NCBI GenBank assembly: GCA_024405075.1
Contig: JAKSPG010000002.1
Coordinates: 1-26,568 of the forward strand
Length of the DNA stretch: 26,568 bases
DNA from: Elusimicrobiaceae bacterium
GTDB lineage: Bacteria > Elusimicrobiota > Elusimicrobia > Elusimicrobiales > Elusimicrobiaceae
Direction of reading: 5' to 3'
Part shown: one piece after another, positions 1 to 6,357 of the stretch
How positions within the stretch are numbered: position 1 is the first letter of the stretch
Layout of the letters: each line of letters starts with the position of its first letter
Position numbers and translations under genes: made by a program
The notes under the pieces: generated by a model
The model's database searches: none
The model's input: the letters and a program-made list of their open reading frames with translations, nothing else
What the model was told of the DNA's origin: nothing

Positions 1-26
1 CAAGGGTTTTACCCGCCTGTGAAAAA

Positions 27-50
27 CCCCCCGCTATGCGGGGGGATATT
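27..50 (+). terminator. GC-rich hairpin, probable terminator
   Basis: An 8-bp perfect stem (CCCCCCGC at 27-34 with GCGGGGGG at 38-45) has a 3-nt loop, an A-run in front and an AT-rich tail (ATATTTATTT) behind. It probably ends a plus-strand gene lying before the window. The tail is not a pure T-run, so it could also be a structural element. Confidence 0.55.
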
Positions 51-185
51 TATTTGTCCTCCTTGGCTACTACCGGCGGGGGAAGTTGTTGCGCAGTAAA
101 GCAACATAATAAAAAGAGTGTGGCTACAAATAAGTGAAAGTCTGCTCCCAAAATGCCTGGGCCCGGCAAGGGCCTTTCCGCATAT

Positions 186-299
186 ATTTTTCTCTCGCTC
201 GTCATCCCGCAGCGTTTCTCCCCTTCCGTCATCCCGCAGCGTTTCTCCCCTTCCGTCATCCCGCAGTGTTTCTATGCGGGATATAGCGAGAGAAAAAAA
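186..299. repeat. Long imperfect inverted repeat enclosing tandem repeats
   Basis: The outer arms are ATTTTTCTCTCGCT (186-199) and AGCGAGAGAAAAA (285-297 onward). Inner arms ATCCCGC (204-210) and GCGGGAT (276-282) also pair. The left part is expanded by tandem duplication (201-272). The layout resembles dispersed palindromic elements known in other bacterial genomes. Transcribed, it would fold into a long hairpin. No second copy is present in this window. Confidence 0.7.
201..272. repeat. 27-bp tandem repeat, 2.7 copies
   Basis: The unit begins GTCATCCCGCAG and is 27 bp long. Copies at 201-227 and 228-254 are identical. A third at 255-272 is partial, carries one change (AGC to AGT) and then runs into the right arm of the palindrome. 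Each copy carries the ATCCCGC half-site that can pair with the single GCGGGAT at 276-282, so copy number would change the loop length. Confidence 0.85.
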
Positions 300-305
300 T
301 AAAAC

Positions 306-344
306 TTGACTTTGTTTTTTTTTTTGCTACATTGTGCATATAAG
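306..344 (+). promoter_or_regulatory. Pilin 1 promoter with T11 spacer tract
   Basis: The -35 is TTGACT (306-311), followed by a 16-nt spacer containing exactly 11 T (315-325) and a -10-like TACATT (328-333). A second -10-like box TATAAG lies at 339-344. The same arrangement with identical spacing precedes pilins 2, 3 and 4. From the start of the -35 to the ATG is 62 nt, as in the other three. Which -10 box is used cannot be decided by reading alone. Confidence 0.75.
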
Positions 345-367
345 CCCATTTGTGAGGAGGGATATAT

Positions 368-886
368 ATGCAAAATAAAAGTGGTTTGTTGAGCCGTTTA
401 GACGTCAAGGCATTTACGTTAATTGAATTGTTGGTTGTTGTGTTAATTATTGGTATTCTCGCGGCGGTGGCGTTGCCGCAATACCAAAAAGCGGTGGATA
501 AAACTAGATTCATGCAAGCATTAACTATGCACAAGGCGGTATATGATGCCCAACAAGTTTTTTATTTAACGAACGGTCGCTATGCTGAAACATGGGGGGA
601 GCTGGCCGATTTGGATTTACCCACACCTGCCAGAGAAGGCGGGGATAATGATACGTACATTTTTTGGAATTGGGGATATTGTTTTTTGTCCTCTAACGCA
701 TATGGTGGTTGTGGGATAAACCTTCCGGACGGTCCGGCCAGAACATCACAATATTGGTCCAGCCGTAACAAAGATTGTTATGCCCCTAAAATTTCCGCGC
801 GTGCCCAGCGGACGTGCGAAGCTGTCACGGGGAAAAGTTTTTCCCAAGCTACTTCTGTTAGTAACGATTACGTCTATTCTTTTTAG
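368..886 (+). CDS. Type IV prepilin-like protein (pilin 1)
   Basis: A 172-aa prepilin-like protein. Residues 1-15 form a short positively charged leader. The predicted prepilin-peptidase cut is between Ala15 and Phe16, followed by FTLIELLVVVLIIGIL with the conserved Glu5 (Glu20 of the precursor). The mature N-terminus is the hydrophobic helix that anchors pilins in the membrane and packs the fibre core. The C-terminal half is a variable globular domain with two Cys pairs, one near WGYC...GGC and one near the C-terminus (12 residues apart), the latter matching a likely D-region disulfide. The start has a strong AGGAGGG site 8 nt upstream. The gene stands alone with its own promoter and converges on nrdG with 18 bp between. 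Major pilin versus pseudopilin cannot be told from sequence. Confidence 0.93.
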   Translation: MQNKSGLLSRLDVKAFTLIELLVVVLIIGILAAVALPQYQKAVDKTRFMQALTMHKAVYDAQQVFYLTNGRYAETWGELADLDLPTPAREGGDNDTYIFWNWGYCFLSSNAYGGCGINLPDGPARTSQYWSSRNKDCYAPKISARAQRTCEAVTGKSFSQATSVSNDYVYSF

Positions 887-895
887 GAAATTATC

Positions 896-931
896 TAAAA
901 AATCTCAAAGTTCTTTATGTAGCACTTTGAG
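896..931 (-). terminator. nrdG terminator overlapping its stop codon
   Basis: On the minus strand an 8-bp perfect stem (CTCAAAGT with ACTTTGAG, 904-911 and 924-931) is followed by ATTTTTT. The stem includes the nrdG stop codon, so the terminator is embedded in the gene end. Its reverse side may also help end pilin 1 transcripts. Confidence 0.65.
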
Positions 932-1528
932 TGCGGCTTTTTCTTTGGCTACCGGCAGACACTCTTGCACGCGGTAACAGCGGTTTTGGGTAAGTTGTTT
1001 GAGAGTTTCAATGTCTACGTCGGTTAATACTTCTTTATCGTACGTGGTACGAAATTCGTATTCCAGCCCGCTTTGGCGAATCAGGTCCATGGAGCGCACC
1101 AAAATTTCCGGCTTGGTATCCACGCCGGTAATTAAGCTGTACTTTTCCAGCGGAGCTTTTAGGGCCATGGCAATATAATCCAGCAGTTTTTTATCAATCA
1201 GCTCTTGGAGCATGTCCGGCCGGGAGCCGTTGGTATCCAACTTCACAGCGTAGCCCAGTGCTTTGATTTGGGCGATAAAGGCGGGTAAATCGTCATGCAG
1301 GGTGGGTTCTCCGCCGGAAACAACAACGCCCTCCAGGGTACCCTGGCGGCGTTGTAAGAAAGAGAAGATTTCTTCGCTGGTGGCGGACTCGGTAAACAGG
1401 TGCGGGTATACTAATTCCGGGTTATGGCAATAGCGGCATCTGAAATTACACCCTTGGGTAAAAATCACAGCTGCCGGCCGGCCCGGGAAATCAATGAGCG
1501 TAAATTTAATAAGCCCGCCGATTTTCAT
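905..1528 (-). CDS. nrdG: Anaerobic ribonucleotide reductase activase (radical SAM)
   Basis: A 207-aa radical-SAM protein with the cluster motif Cys27-x3-Cys31-x2-Cys34 in QGCNFRCRYCHNPEL. The opening KIGGLIKFTLIDFPG is typical of class III reductase activating enzymes. The enzyme uses SAM and a [4Fe-4S] cluster to put a radical on the reductase glycine under anaerobic conditions. It is the last gene of a minus-strand operon after nrdD (1942-4002) and the 76-aa glycyl-radical protein (1556-1786), 27 nt downstream of the latter. Its substrate glycine is therefore on that small protein, not on the NrdD chain. VVVSGGEPTLH is the usual SAM-binding GGE motif. Confidence 0.93.
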   Translation of the reverse strand: MKIGGLIKFTLIDFPGRPAAVIFTQGCNFRCRYCHNPELVYPHLFTESATSEEIFSFLQRRQGTLEGVVVSGGEPTLHDDLPAFIAQIKALGYAVKLDTNGSRPDMLQELIDKKLLDYIAMALKAPLEKYSLITGVDTKPEILVRSMDLIRQSGLEYEFRTTYDKEVLTDVDIETLKQLTQNRCYRVQECLPVAKEKAALKVLHKEL

Positions 1529-1555
1529 CCCAAATCCGCCGTCAACGAATCAAAC

Positions 1556-1786
1556 TTATTTGTCGCTGGCGCAATCGCAATCGCAACCGCAGCCGCACGT
1601 GCAGGCCACGTTCATGTTTTTGCGCATTTCAAATTCTTCTTTTTTGCCTTTGTTCCAGTTTTGCACCGGGCGCAAATAACCTACTACGCGCGAGTACACT
1701 TCGCATTTGGAACCGTGGACGTCGTTCATTTCTTGTTTAAGTTCGGAAATCTTGTTTTCAACAGCTTTTCTTTCTTGTGCAGTCAT
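1556..1786 (-). CDS. Stand-alone glycyl-radical domain of class III ribonucleotide reductase
   Basis: A 76-aa protein. Residues 28-56 (CEVYSRVVGYLRPVQNWNKG...EF) match the C-terminal glycyl-radical segment normally fused to NrdD; Gly36 in RVVGY is the expected radical site. Residues 4-20 look like an amphipathic or coiled-coil helix. Residues 62-72 alternate Cys-X six times (CTCGCGCDCDC), which is not part of the usual NrdD C-terminus and suggests metal or redox chemistry. It has its own good ribosome site (AGGAG, 9 nt before the ATG) and is separated from nrdD by about 155 nt containing structured DNA, so it is not a simple frameshift of nrdD. It lies between nrdD and nrdG in the same orientation. 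Likely role: supplies the radical to the NrdD catalytic chain, by analogy with YfiD rescuing pyruvate formate-lyase. Confidence 0.88.
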   Translation of the reverse strand: MTAQERKAVENKISELKQEMNDVHGSKCEVYSRVVGYLRPVQNWNKGKKEEFEMRKNMNVACTCGCGCDCDCASDK

Positions 1787-1893
1787 AATTTTGTTCTCCT
1801 AGTTGTCTTTCCCGGGCGGGGTCCGCCGGGGCTTGCGGGACCGTGATAACCCGCTTTTTTATTATCTATTTTTAGAGTTGCGTTTGCAACTGC

Positions 1894-1932
1894 TTTTTTG
1901 GGTTAGCCTGCCTGGCAAACTAACCCAAAAAA
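1894..1932. repeat. Perfect 13-bp inverted repeat between nrdD and the glycyl-radical gene
   Basis: TTTTTTGGGTTAG (1894-1906) is the exact reverse complement of CTAACCCAAAAAA (1920-1932), with a 13-nt loop. No T-run follows on the minus strand, so it does not look like a classical rho-independent terminator. A smaller hairpin (AGTTGC/GCAACT, 1876-1891) follows it. In the nrd transcript these could act as a partial terminator, a processing site or a stabilising structure that sets the ratio of the two NrdD pieces. Confidence 0.75.
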
Positions 1933-1941
1933 GGTATTGAA

Positions 1942-4002
1942 TTATTTGCTGTAGAGTTGCTCTTCCAGCAGCCTTACTTTGCGGTCCAGCTCTTGCATGC
2001 GCTCGGCCTTGCATTTGGGGCATTCAAAATGTTCGCCTTCAATGTATCCGCACTTGGGGCAGACACTAAATGTAGGCGTAATGGAGAAGTACGGCAAGGT
2101 GTACTTTTCGCACACCGTGCGGATGAACTTCTTCATGGCTTCCAGATCTTTGATACGCTCGCCGGTAAATATGTGCTGTACCGTGCCGCCGGTGTATTTG
2201 GATTGGATGGTGCTTTGCAAGTCCAACATTTCAAATACGTCGTCGGTATAGTTGACAGGCAGCTGCGACGAGTTGGTGTAAAAAGGCTGGTGGCCTTGTT
2301 TGTACAAATCTTCGTTGGCGCAGATGATTTCGGGGTAGCGCTCTTTATCCAGTTTAGCCAACCGGTACGAGGTCCCTTCGGCCGGGGTGGCTTCCAGGTT
2401 GTAGTTGTTGCCGGTCTCTTCTTGGAATTTGACGAGCGTTTCGCGCATAAACGTAAGCACTTTTTCGGCAAATGCGCGGCCCTTTTCGGACCCGATATCT
2501 TCCCCGATCAGGTTGACGGCGGCTTCGTTAAGCCCCACCAGCCCAATGGTAGAGAAGTGGTTTTTCCAGTATTCGTTGAAGCGTTGGCGCACCGAGCGCA
2601 GGTAGAAACTCATGTACGGATAGAGATTTCCTTTCGTGAATCGCTCAATAACTTTACGTTTAATTTCCAGACTGGTTTTGGCCACTTCCATGCGGTCTTT
2701 TAAGTTAGCGAAAAATTCTTCTTCGTTCTTGGACAGGTATCCCAAACGCGGTAAGTTAATCGTTACCACGCCGATAGAGCCCGTCAGCGGGGCAGAGCCA
2801 AACAAGCCGCCGCCGCGTTTGCGCAGTTCGCGGTTGTCAATGCGTAAGCGGCAGCACATGGAGCGCGCATCTTCGGGGTTCATGTCCGAGTTAATAAAGT
2901 TGGCAAAATACGGGATACCGTACTTGGCGGTCATTTCCCACAGCGGGGTCAGTTTGGGGTTGTCCCAATCAAAATCGCGCGTAATATTATAAGTGGGAAT
3001 GGGGAACGTGAACACACGGCCCTTGGCATCACCTGCGAGCATCACTTCGCAGAACGCGCGGTTGAGCATGTCCATTTCCGCTTGGAATTCGCCGTATGTT
3101 TTATCCTGCAATTTGCCGCCGATGATGACCGGCTGGTCCTTATAATAGGACGGAACAGTCAAGTCCAGCGTTAAGTTGGTAAACGGCGTTTGGAAACCTA
3201 CGCGGGTGGGCACATTGACGTTAAACAAAAATTCCTGCAAGGCTTGTTTGACTTCTTCGTACGTCAACTTATCATAATAGATAAACGGCGCCAAGAGCGT
3301 ATCAAAGTTGCTAAACGCTTGCGCACCGGCACTTTCGCCTTGTAACGTATAGAAGAAGTTGACCACCTGGCCCAGCGCGGTGCGCAGGTGCTTGGCGGGT
3401 TTGCTTTCCGCCTTACCGACGACGCCGGTAAACCCGCTTAATAGTAAATCTTGCAAATCCCACCCTACGCAATACGCGCCCAACAGCCCTAGATCGTGCA
3501 GGTGGAAATCTCCTTCCGAGTGCATGCGTTTGACGTTGGCCGGGTAGATTTTATTAAGCCAGTAAATTTTGCTGATTTCGGACGATATATAATTGTTCAG
3601 CCCTTGCAGCGAATAGCCCATGTTGCTGTTTTCGTTGACTTGCCAGTCAATTTGTTTTAAGTACTGGTCCACCAAGTCCACATTAAACTTAGAAGAAATT
3701 TCGCGCATGCGGGCGTGTTGGTCGCGGTACAAGATGTATGCTTTGGCTGTTTTGTGGTAGTTGGAGGTTAAAAGTACATCTTCCACAATATCTTGCACAT
3801 TTTCTACGTTGGGAACCGTGTCCGAATAAAGTTGTTGTGTGATGTTTACCGCGCGGATGGTTAATTTGCGGGCGGTGTCCTCATCAAATTCGCCGGTTGC
3901 TTCGGCTGCTTTCGCGATAGCTTTGGTAATTTTTTTAGGGTCAAAAGGTTGCGTACTGCCGTCTCTTTTGACGATATGGGTAATAACTTCCGAATTTTCC
4001 AT
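1942..4002 (-). CDS. nrdD: Class III ribonucleoside-triphosphate reductase, catalytic chain lacking the glycyl-radical domain
   Basis: 686 aa from the ATG at 4002 (MENSEV), preceded by TAGGA about 10 nt upstream. The frame stays open further upstream, but an earlier start would sit on the promoter. Residues 1-95 are an ATP-cone (VKRDGSTQPFDPKKI). The reductase body carries SMCCRLR (Cys383, Cys384) and RGGGLFGSAPLTGSIG, typical of NrdD. The C-terminus has a zinc ribbon Cys648-x2-Cys651-x9-Cys661-x2-Cys664. After 22 more helical residues (ERMQELDRKVRLLEEQ) the protein stops, without the RVxGY radical loop that full-length NrdDs carry next. That loop is encoded by the next gene (1556-1786). The enzyme reduces ribonucleoside triphosphates to dNTPs without oxygen. 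Confidence 0.95.
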   Translation of the reverse strand: MENSEVITHIVKRDGSTQPFDPKKITKAIAKAAEATGEFDEDTARKLTIRAVNITQQLYSDTVPNVENVQDIVEDVLLTSNYHKTAKAYILYRDQHARMREISSKFNVDLVDQYLKQIDWQVNENSNMGYSLQGLNNYISSEISKIYWLNKIYPANVKRMHSEGDFHLHDLGLLGAYCVGWDLQDLLLSGFTGVVGKAESKPAKHLRTALGQVVNFFYTLQGESAGAQAFSNFDTLLAPFIYYDKLTYEEVKQALQEFLFNVNVPTRVGFQTPFTNLTLDLTVPSYYKDQPVIIGGKLQDKTYGEFQAEMDMLNRAFCEVMLAGDAKGRVFTFPIPTYNITRDFDWDNPKLTPLWEMTAKYGIPYFANFINSDMNPEDARSMCCRLRIDNRELRKRGGGLFGSAPLTGSIGVVTINLPRLGYLSKNEEEFFANLKDRMEVAKTSLEIKRKVIERFTKGNLYPYMSFYLRSVRQRFNEYWKNHFSTIGLVGLNEAAVNLIGEDIGSEKGRAFAEKVLTFMRETLVKFQEETGNNYNLEATPAEGTSYRLAKLDKERYPEIICANEDLYKQGHQPFYTNSSQLPVNYTDDVFEMLDLQSTIQSKYTGGTVQHIFTGERIKDLEAMKKFIRTVCEKYTLPYFSITPTFSVCPKCGYIEGEHFECPKCKAERMQELDRKVRLLEEQLYSK

Positions 4003-4187
4003 AATTGTTTGTCCTAGGTAAAGTGTCCGCTGAAAAGTAGCGGCAACTAAAATTTTGGCAAAAACAAACCAAAAATGCAAATTACGACGGAGCGTTTTGG
4101 TTTGCTTGCAGCATAAAAAATAAACTCCCGACGAGAAAAAACAAACAAGCGTTGGTTTTGTGTGAAAAAGTTTTTCTTTTTGCTTAG
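4003..4187 (-). other. nrdD leader region
   Basis: About 185 nt of probable 5' untranslated leader of nrdD, AT-rich with long A and T tracts. A small hairpin (CGCT...AGCG) lies around 4030-4045 close to the ribosome site. I looked for a cobalamin-type box and did not find one. Nothing else is recognisable. Confidence 0.4.
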
Positions 4188-4221
4188 TAGTAATTATTAC
4201 TAATAAACAAAACCCTGTCAA
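4188..4221 (-). promoter_or_regulatory. nrdD promoter with overlapping palindromic operator
   Basis: On the minus strand, TTGACA (4221-4216), a 17-nt spacer and AATAAT (4198-4193) form a good sigma-70-type promoter. A 7+1+7 perfect palindrome, TAGTAATTATTACTA (4188-4202), lies across the -10. The position is that of a repressor site. It does not look like the classical NrdR box. About 190 nt of leader separate the promoter from the nrdD ATG; I see no riboswitch family in it. Confidence 0.65.
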
Positions 4222-4345
4222 CCCGATTTTGAATAATTACGAAAAAATAAGCAAATCCGGCTTTTCTGGCGGGGGATGAAAATAGTGGCAGACGCATAGA
4301 AGATCAAATTTTTCATCGGAACAGGTATTTTATTCTTTTTTTACC

Positions 4346-4374
4346 TTGACGGGTGCGGCGCAAACTGGTTTAAT
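4346..4374 (+). promoter_or_regulatory. Promoter of the 86-aa membrane protein gene
   Basis: TTGACG (4346-4351), a 17-nt spacer and TTTAAT (4369-4374) sit 19 nt upstream of the ATG, with a strong AGGAGG ribosome site between. The promoter is divergent from that of nrdD, about 125 bp away. Confidence 0.65.
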
Positions 4375-4393
4375 TTAACATACAGGAGGAATT

Positions 4394-4654
4394 ATGGATT
4401 TTTACCAAGGATGTGTACTGGCGGCTGTGGTCGCTTTTGTTGTTTTAGTCATTTTTGCCGTGCGGACGATTATTCAAATTGCGCACACGGCCGAAGCGGT
4501 GGAATATTTAGCTATTTCCGCAGCGGAAAAAGTGGACCAAACGCAAAGTGCGTTTGCGTTATTGGACAGCGTGTCCTCTTTTTTGAACTCGGGCGTATTT
4601 AAAGCGGCTAAGGCGGGAATGGAGCTGGTAAATCGTTTCCGCAAGGAGAAATAA
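4394..4654 (+). CDS. Small membrane-anchored protein, DUF948-like
   Basis: 86 aa. Residues 7-28 are a hydrophobic segment (AAVVAFVVLVIFAVRTII), followed by a helical stretch rich in Ala, Glu and Gln and a basic C-terminus (NRFRKEK). The length, single N-terminal membrane helix and helical tail resemble the DUF948 family of small bacterial membrane proteins, whose function is not established. It has its own promoter, an AGGAGG ribosome site and a terminator, so it is a single-gene unit. The family call is by general resemblance only. Confidence 0.8.
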   Translation: MDFYQGCVLAAVVAFVVLVIFAVRTIIQIAHTAEAVEYLAISAAEKVDQTQSAFALLDSVSSFLNSGVFKAAKAGMELVNRFRKEK

Positions 4655-4690
4655 ACAGCAAGCAGTTCGTTTCTTTGTTGTATTTATTGT

Positions 4691-4726
4691 AGTTCGCAAA
4701 AGAGATTCTTTTGCGAACTTTTTTTG
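4691..4726 (+). terminator. Rho-independent terminator
   Basis: A perfect 13-bp stem (AGTTCGCAAAAGA at 4691-4703 with its complement at 4707-4719), a 3-nt loop and a run of seven T. It ends the 86-aa protein gene and isolates it from the pilin 2 promoter 20 nt on. Confidence 0.9.
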
Positions 4727-4746
4727 TCGGTAATTTTCAAAAGGGC

Positions 4747-4785
4747 TTGACATCGTTTTTTTTTTTGATACCATACGGCTATAAC
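4747..4785 (+). promoter_or_regulatory. Pilin 2 promoter with T11 spacer tract
   Basis: TTGACA (4747-4752), a 16-nt spacer TCG-T11-GA (T-run 4756-4766), TACCAT (4769-4774), and a second box TATAAC (4780-4785) 23 nt before the ATG. All distances equal those upstream of pilins 1, 3 and 4. Confidence 0.78.
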
Positions 4786-4808
4786 CTAATTTACACGAGG
4801 GGATACGT

Positions 4809-5375
4809 ATGAAACAGAAAAATGGTTTGTTGAGCCGTTTAGACGCAAAAGCGTTTACGTTAATTGAGTTATTGGTGGTGGTTTTAATTATCGGTATTTT
4901 GGCGGCTGTTGCGTTGCCGCAATATCAAAAAGCGGTGGAAAAATCGCGTGCCACGCAGGCCCTGGCATTACTTAGAACAGTTGCTCAGGCAGAGGAAAAT
5001 TATTTCCTTGCTAACGGATCTTATACAGGACGGTTAGATGACTTATCAGTTGATGTGCCTTGGACCGGAACCGAACAATGGCGTTCAGGTCTTGCCGGAC
5101 ATTCTAACGGGGAATGGACGCTCCAGCTTAATGCATCGTATGGGGTATATATGGGACGTTTATCAGGCAAATATGCCGGAGTTGGGTTTGTATATTTATT
5201 AAGTGATTTCTCCACGGCGTTAGCACCCTATAAGGGTAAAATCGTTTGCGCCGAACGGGTAGGTGACGGTCTAGTGTACCAAGGTAGCCAAGGAAGTTAT
5301 TGCGGCAAAGTGATTTCTATTTCTTCGCAGAAAATATATGATGATGGCGGTACGCGTATGTGGTTAATGCCTTAA
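4809..5375 (+). CDS. Type IV prepilin-like protein (pilin 2)
   Basis: 188 aa. The leader is 15 residues and the predicted cleavage is Ala15/Phe16 before FTLIELLVVVLIIGILAAVALPQYQKAVEKSR. The variable domain contains LANGSYTGRLDDL and DVPWTGTEQW, closely paralleled in pilin 5 (LANGEWPTTFDEL, DIPWTGTTNG), which suggests a subfamily. Two Cys near the C-terminus, 17 residues apart, are the likely D-region disulfide. GAGGGGA precedes the start, and the gene has its own promoter. It is convergent with tspO (10 bp gap), with no clear terminator between them. Confidence 0.93.
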   Translation: MKQKNGLLSRLDAKAFTLIELLVVVLIIGILAAVALPQYQKAVEKSRATQALALLRTVAQAEENYFLANGSYTGRLDDLSVDVPWTGTEQWRSGLAGHSNGEWTLQLNASYGVYMGRLSGKYAGVGFVYLLSDFSTALAPYKGKIVCAERVGDGLVYQGSQGSYCGKVISISSQKIYDDGGTRMWLMP

Positions 5376-5385
5376 GAAGCAAATA

Positions 5386-5853
5386 TTAGTTGAGCCACCA
5401 CACCCCAATCGTTAAGTACGTAGCAAACACCAGCCACGCACTGTACGGCAGCAGCAGGTAGGCAGCCCGGCGGTCGGTGCGCCAAAAAGCCTTAAATAGT
5501 CCCGTCATTTCGCCCAGCATGGCCAGCAGCAGTAGCAACGCGCCTAGCAAACTGTGTGCTCCGAAAAACACGGGTGTCCAGCATACATTTAATACCAATT
5601 GCCCGGCAAACAATGCCAGCGGCCGGGCGTGGAATTTTTCCCGGAAGGCAAAAAACGCACTTAACCCCAACGACACATACAAAAGGGCCCACACCGGGCC
5701 AAAAATCCCTTCCGGCGGAATAAACGGCGGTTTAATGAGTTGGCGGTACCAATCCAAGTTCGGATACACAAACGGCGCACTCAGTACGCCGGGCAGCTGG
5801 CAGATAACCAGCCATAAAAACAGTTTAATGAGGGTGAATTTATTTTTTTTCAT
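5386..5853 (-). CDS. TspO/MBR-family membrane protein
   Basis: 155 aa from the ATG at 5853 (MKKNKFT); the frame is open for 12 more codons upstream, but family length and the absence of other signals favour this start. It has about five hydrophobic helices and the family hallmark PPFIPPEGIFGPVWALLY, plus WTPVFFGA and a Trp-rich C-terminus (GVWWLN). TspO proteins bind porphyrins and other small hydrophobic ligands; bacterial members are linked to tetrapyrrole and stress regulation, but the substrate here is unknown. It is a single minus-strand gene between pilin 2 and the accB-like operon. A short GGGA is the only ribosome-site candidate. Confidence 0.88.
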   Translation of the reverse strand: MKKNKFTLIKLFLWLVICQLPGVLSAPFVYPNLDWYRQLIKPPFIPPEGIFGPVWALLYVSLGLSAFFAFREKFHARPLALFAGQLVLNVCWTPVFFGAHSLLGALLLLLAMLGEMTGLFKAFWRTDRRAAYLLLPYSAWLVFATYLTIGVWWLN

Positions 5854-5972
5854 ATTCCCATAGTAAGAATTTGGCGGCCGGCTGTCCATGCCAAAAAAGT
5901 ATTAGTTTCTGCCCGAAAAGGCCAAAAAATGGTAAAATAATGCTACGTGTATGTTTAAAAGATGAGGTTTGT

Positions 5973-6347
5973 ATGGATACCAAGTTAGTCAGAGAAATTA
6001 CCGATTGGCTCAAAACCACTGATTTGGCCGAATTTTGTTACGACAACAACGGCGAATGTATTGAAATCAAAACACAAGAAGCCCTCCCGCAGCCTACGCA
6101 GTTTTTCTGCTCGCTTACGCCGGTCTGTGCGCCGGCTATCGGCATTTACCGCGCGGCCGAAAAAGGCAAAAATTTACTATTAACCGAAGGCCAACCCATT
6201 AAACAGGGCGACTCGTTGGGCCTGGTGGAAACGGTATCTAAAAAGCATAAACTAACGGCTCCGGTGGACGGTACGCTGCGTGTCATTGCCGCGCAAGAAG
6301 GGACCGCGGTGGAGTTTGGTTTGCCGCTTTTTTTCATAGAGAAATAG
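5973..6347 (+). CDS. AccB-like biotinyl-carrier-fold protein without canonical biotinyl lysine
   Basis: 124 aa from the ATG at 5973 (GAGG ribosome site 6 nt upstream). The N-terminus (MDTKLVREITDWLKTTDLAEF) matches the start of biotin carboxyl carrier proteins. Residues 50-123 match the biotinyl domain: VCAPAIGIYR, EGQPIKQGDSLGLVE, APVDGTLRVI, AVEFGLPLFFIE. The expected E-A-M-K-(L/M) motif reads E86-T-V-S89-K90-K91, so the position of the biotinylated lysine holds serine and a lysine pair follows. The Ala/Pro-rich linker is short. It is followed 10 nt later by accC. It may be a carrier modified on a shifted lysine, or an unmodified partner of AccC. The fold call is secure; the function is uncertain. 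Confidence 0.85.
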   Translation: MDTKLVREITDWLKTTDLAEFCYDNNGECIEIKTQEALPQPTQFFCSLTPVCAPAIGIYRAAEKGKNLLLTEGQPIKQGDSLGLVETVSKKHKLTAPVDGTLRVIAAQEGTAVEFGLPLFFIEK

Positions 6348-6357
6348 GAGCCCGCGC

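Larger units (their letters stand above)
51..305. other. Non-coding stretch upstream of pilin 1
   Basis: I see no convincing gene here. A short minus-strand reading frame (259-50) runs through the 27-bp tandem repeats and so contains a repeated peptide; it has no recognisable domain and I take it as spurious. The stretch holds the inverted repeat and tandem repeats annotated separately, and leads directly into the pilin 1 promoter. Confidence 0.6.

Noticed and set aside
50..259. Minus-strand 69-aa reading frame
   Set aside because: Its repeated peptide comes from the tandem DNA repeat, it covers a hairpin-forming region and has no ribosome site or domain.
201..272. Possible CRISPR array
   Set aside because: The 27-bp units are directly adjacent with no spacers between them, only 2.7 copies are present, and there are no cas genes.
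1957..2703. Long plus-strand reading frame (248 aa) opposite nrdD
   Set aside because: It is the reverse of a clearly conserved gene; its length comes from codon bias of nrdD and it shows no domain.
1556..4002. Split NrdD explained as one gene with a frameshift
   Set aside because: About 155 nt of non-coding sequence with hairpins separate the two, the small gene has its own ATG and AGGAG site, and the large gene ends in a stop after a plausible helix.
4003..4187. Cobalamin riboswitch in the nrdD leader
   Set aside because: I found no B12-box sequence or the expected multi-helix core; the leader is mainly A/T tracts.
4003..4221. Upstream extension of NrdD by 73 residues
   Set aside because: The extension would start on the -35 of the predicted promoter and has no similarity to the ATP-cone N-terminus, which begins at MENSEV.
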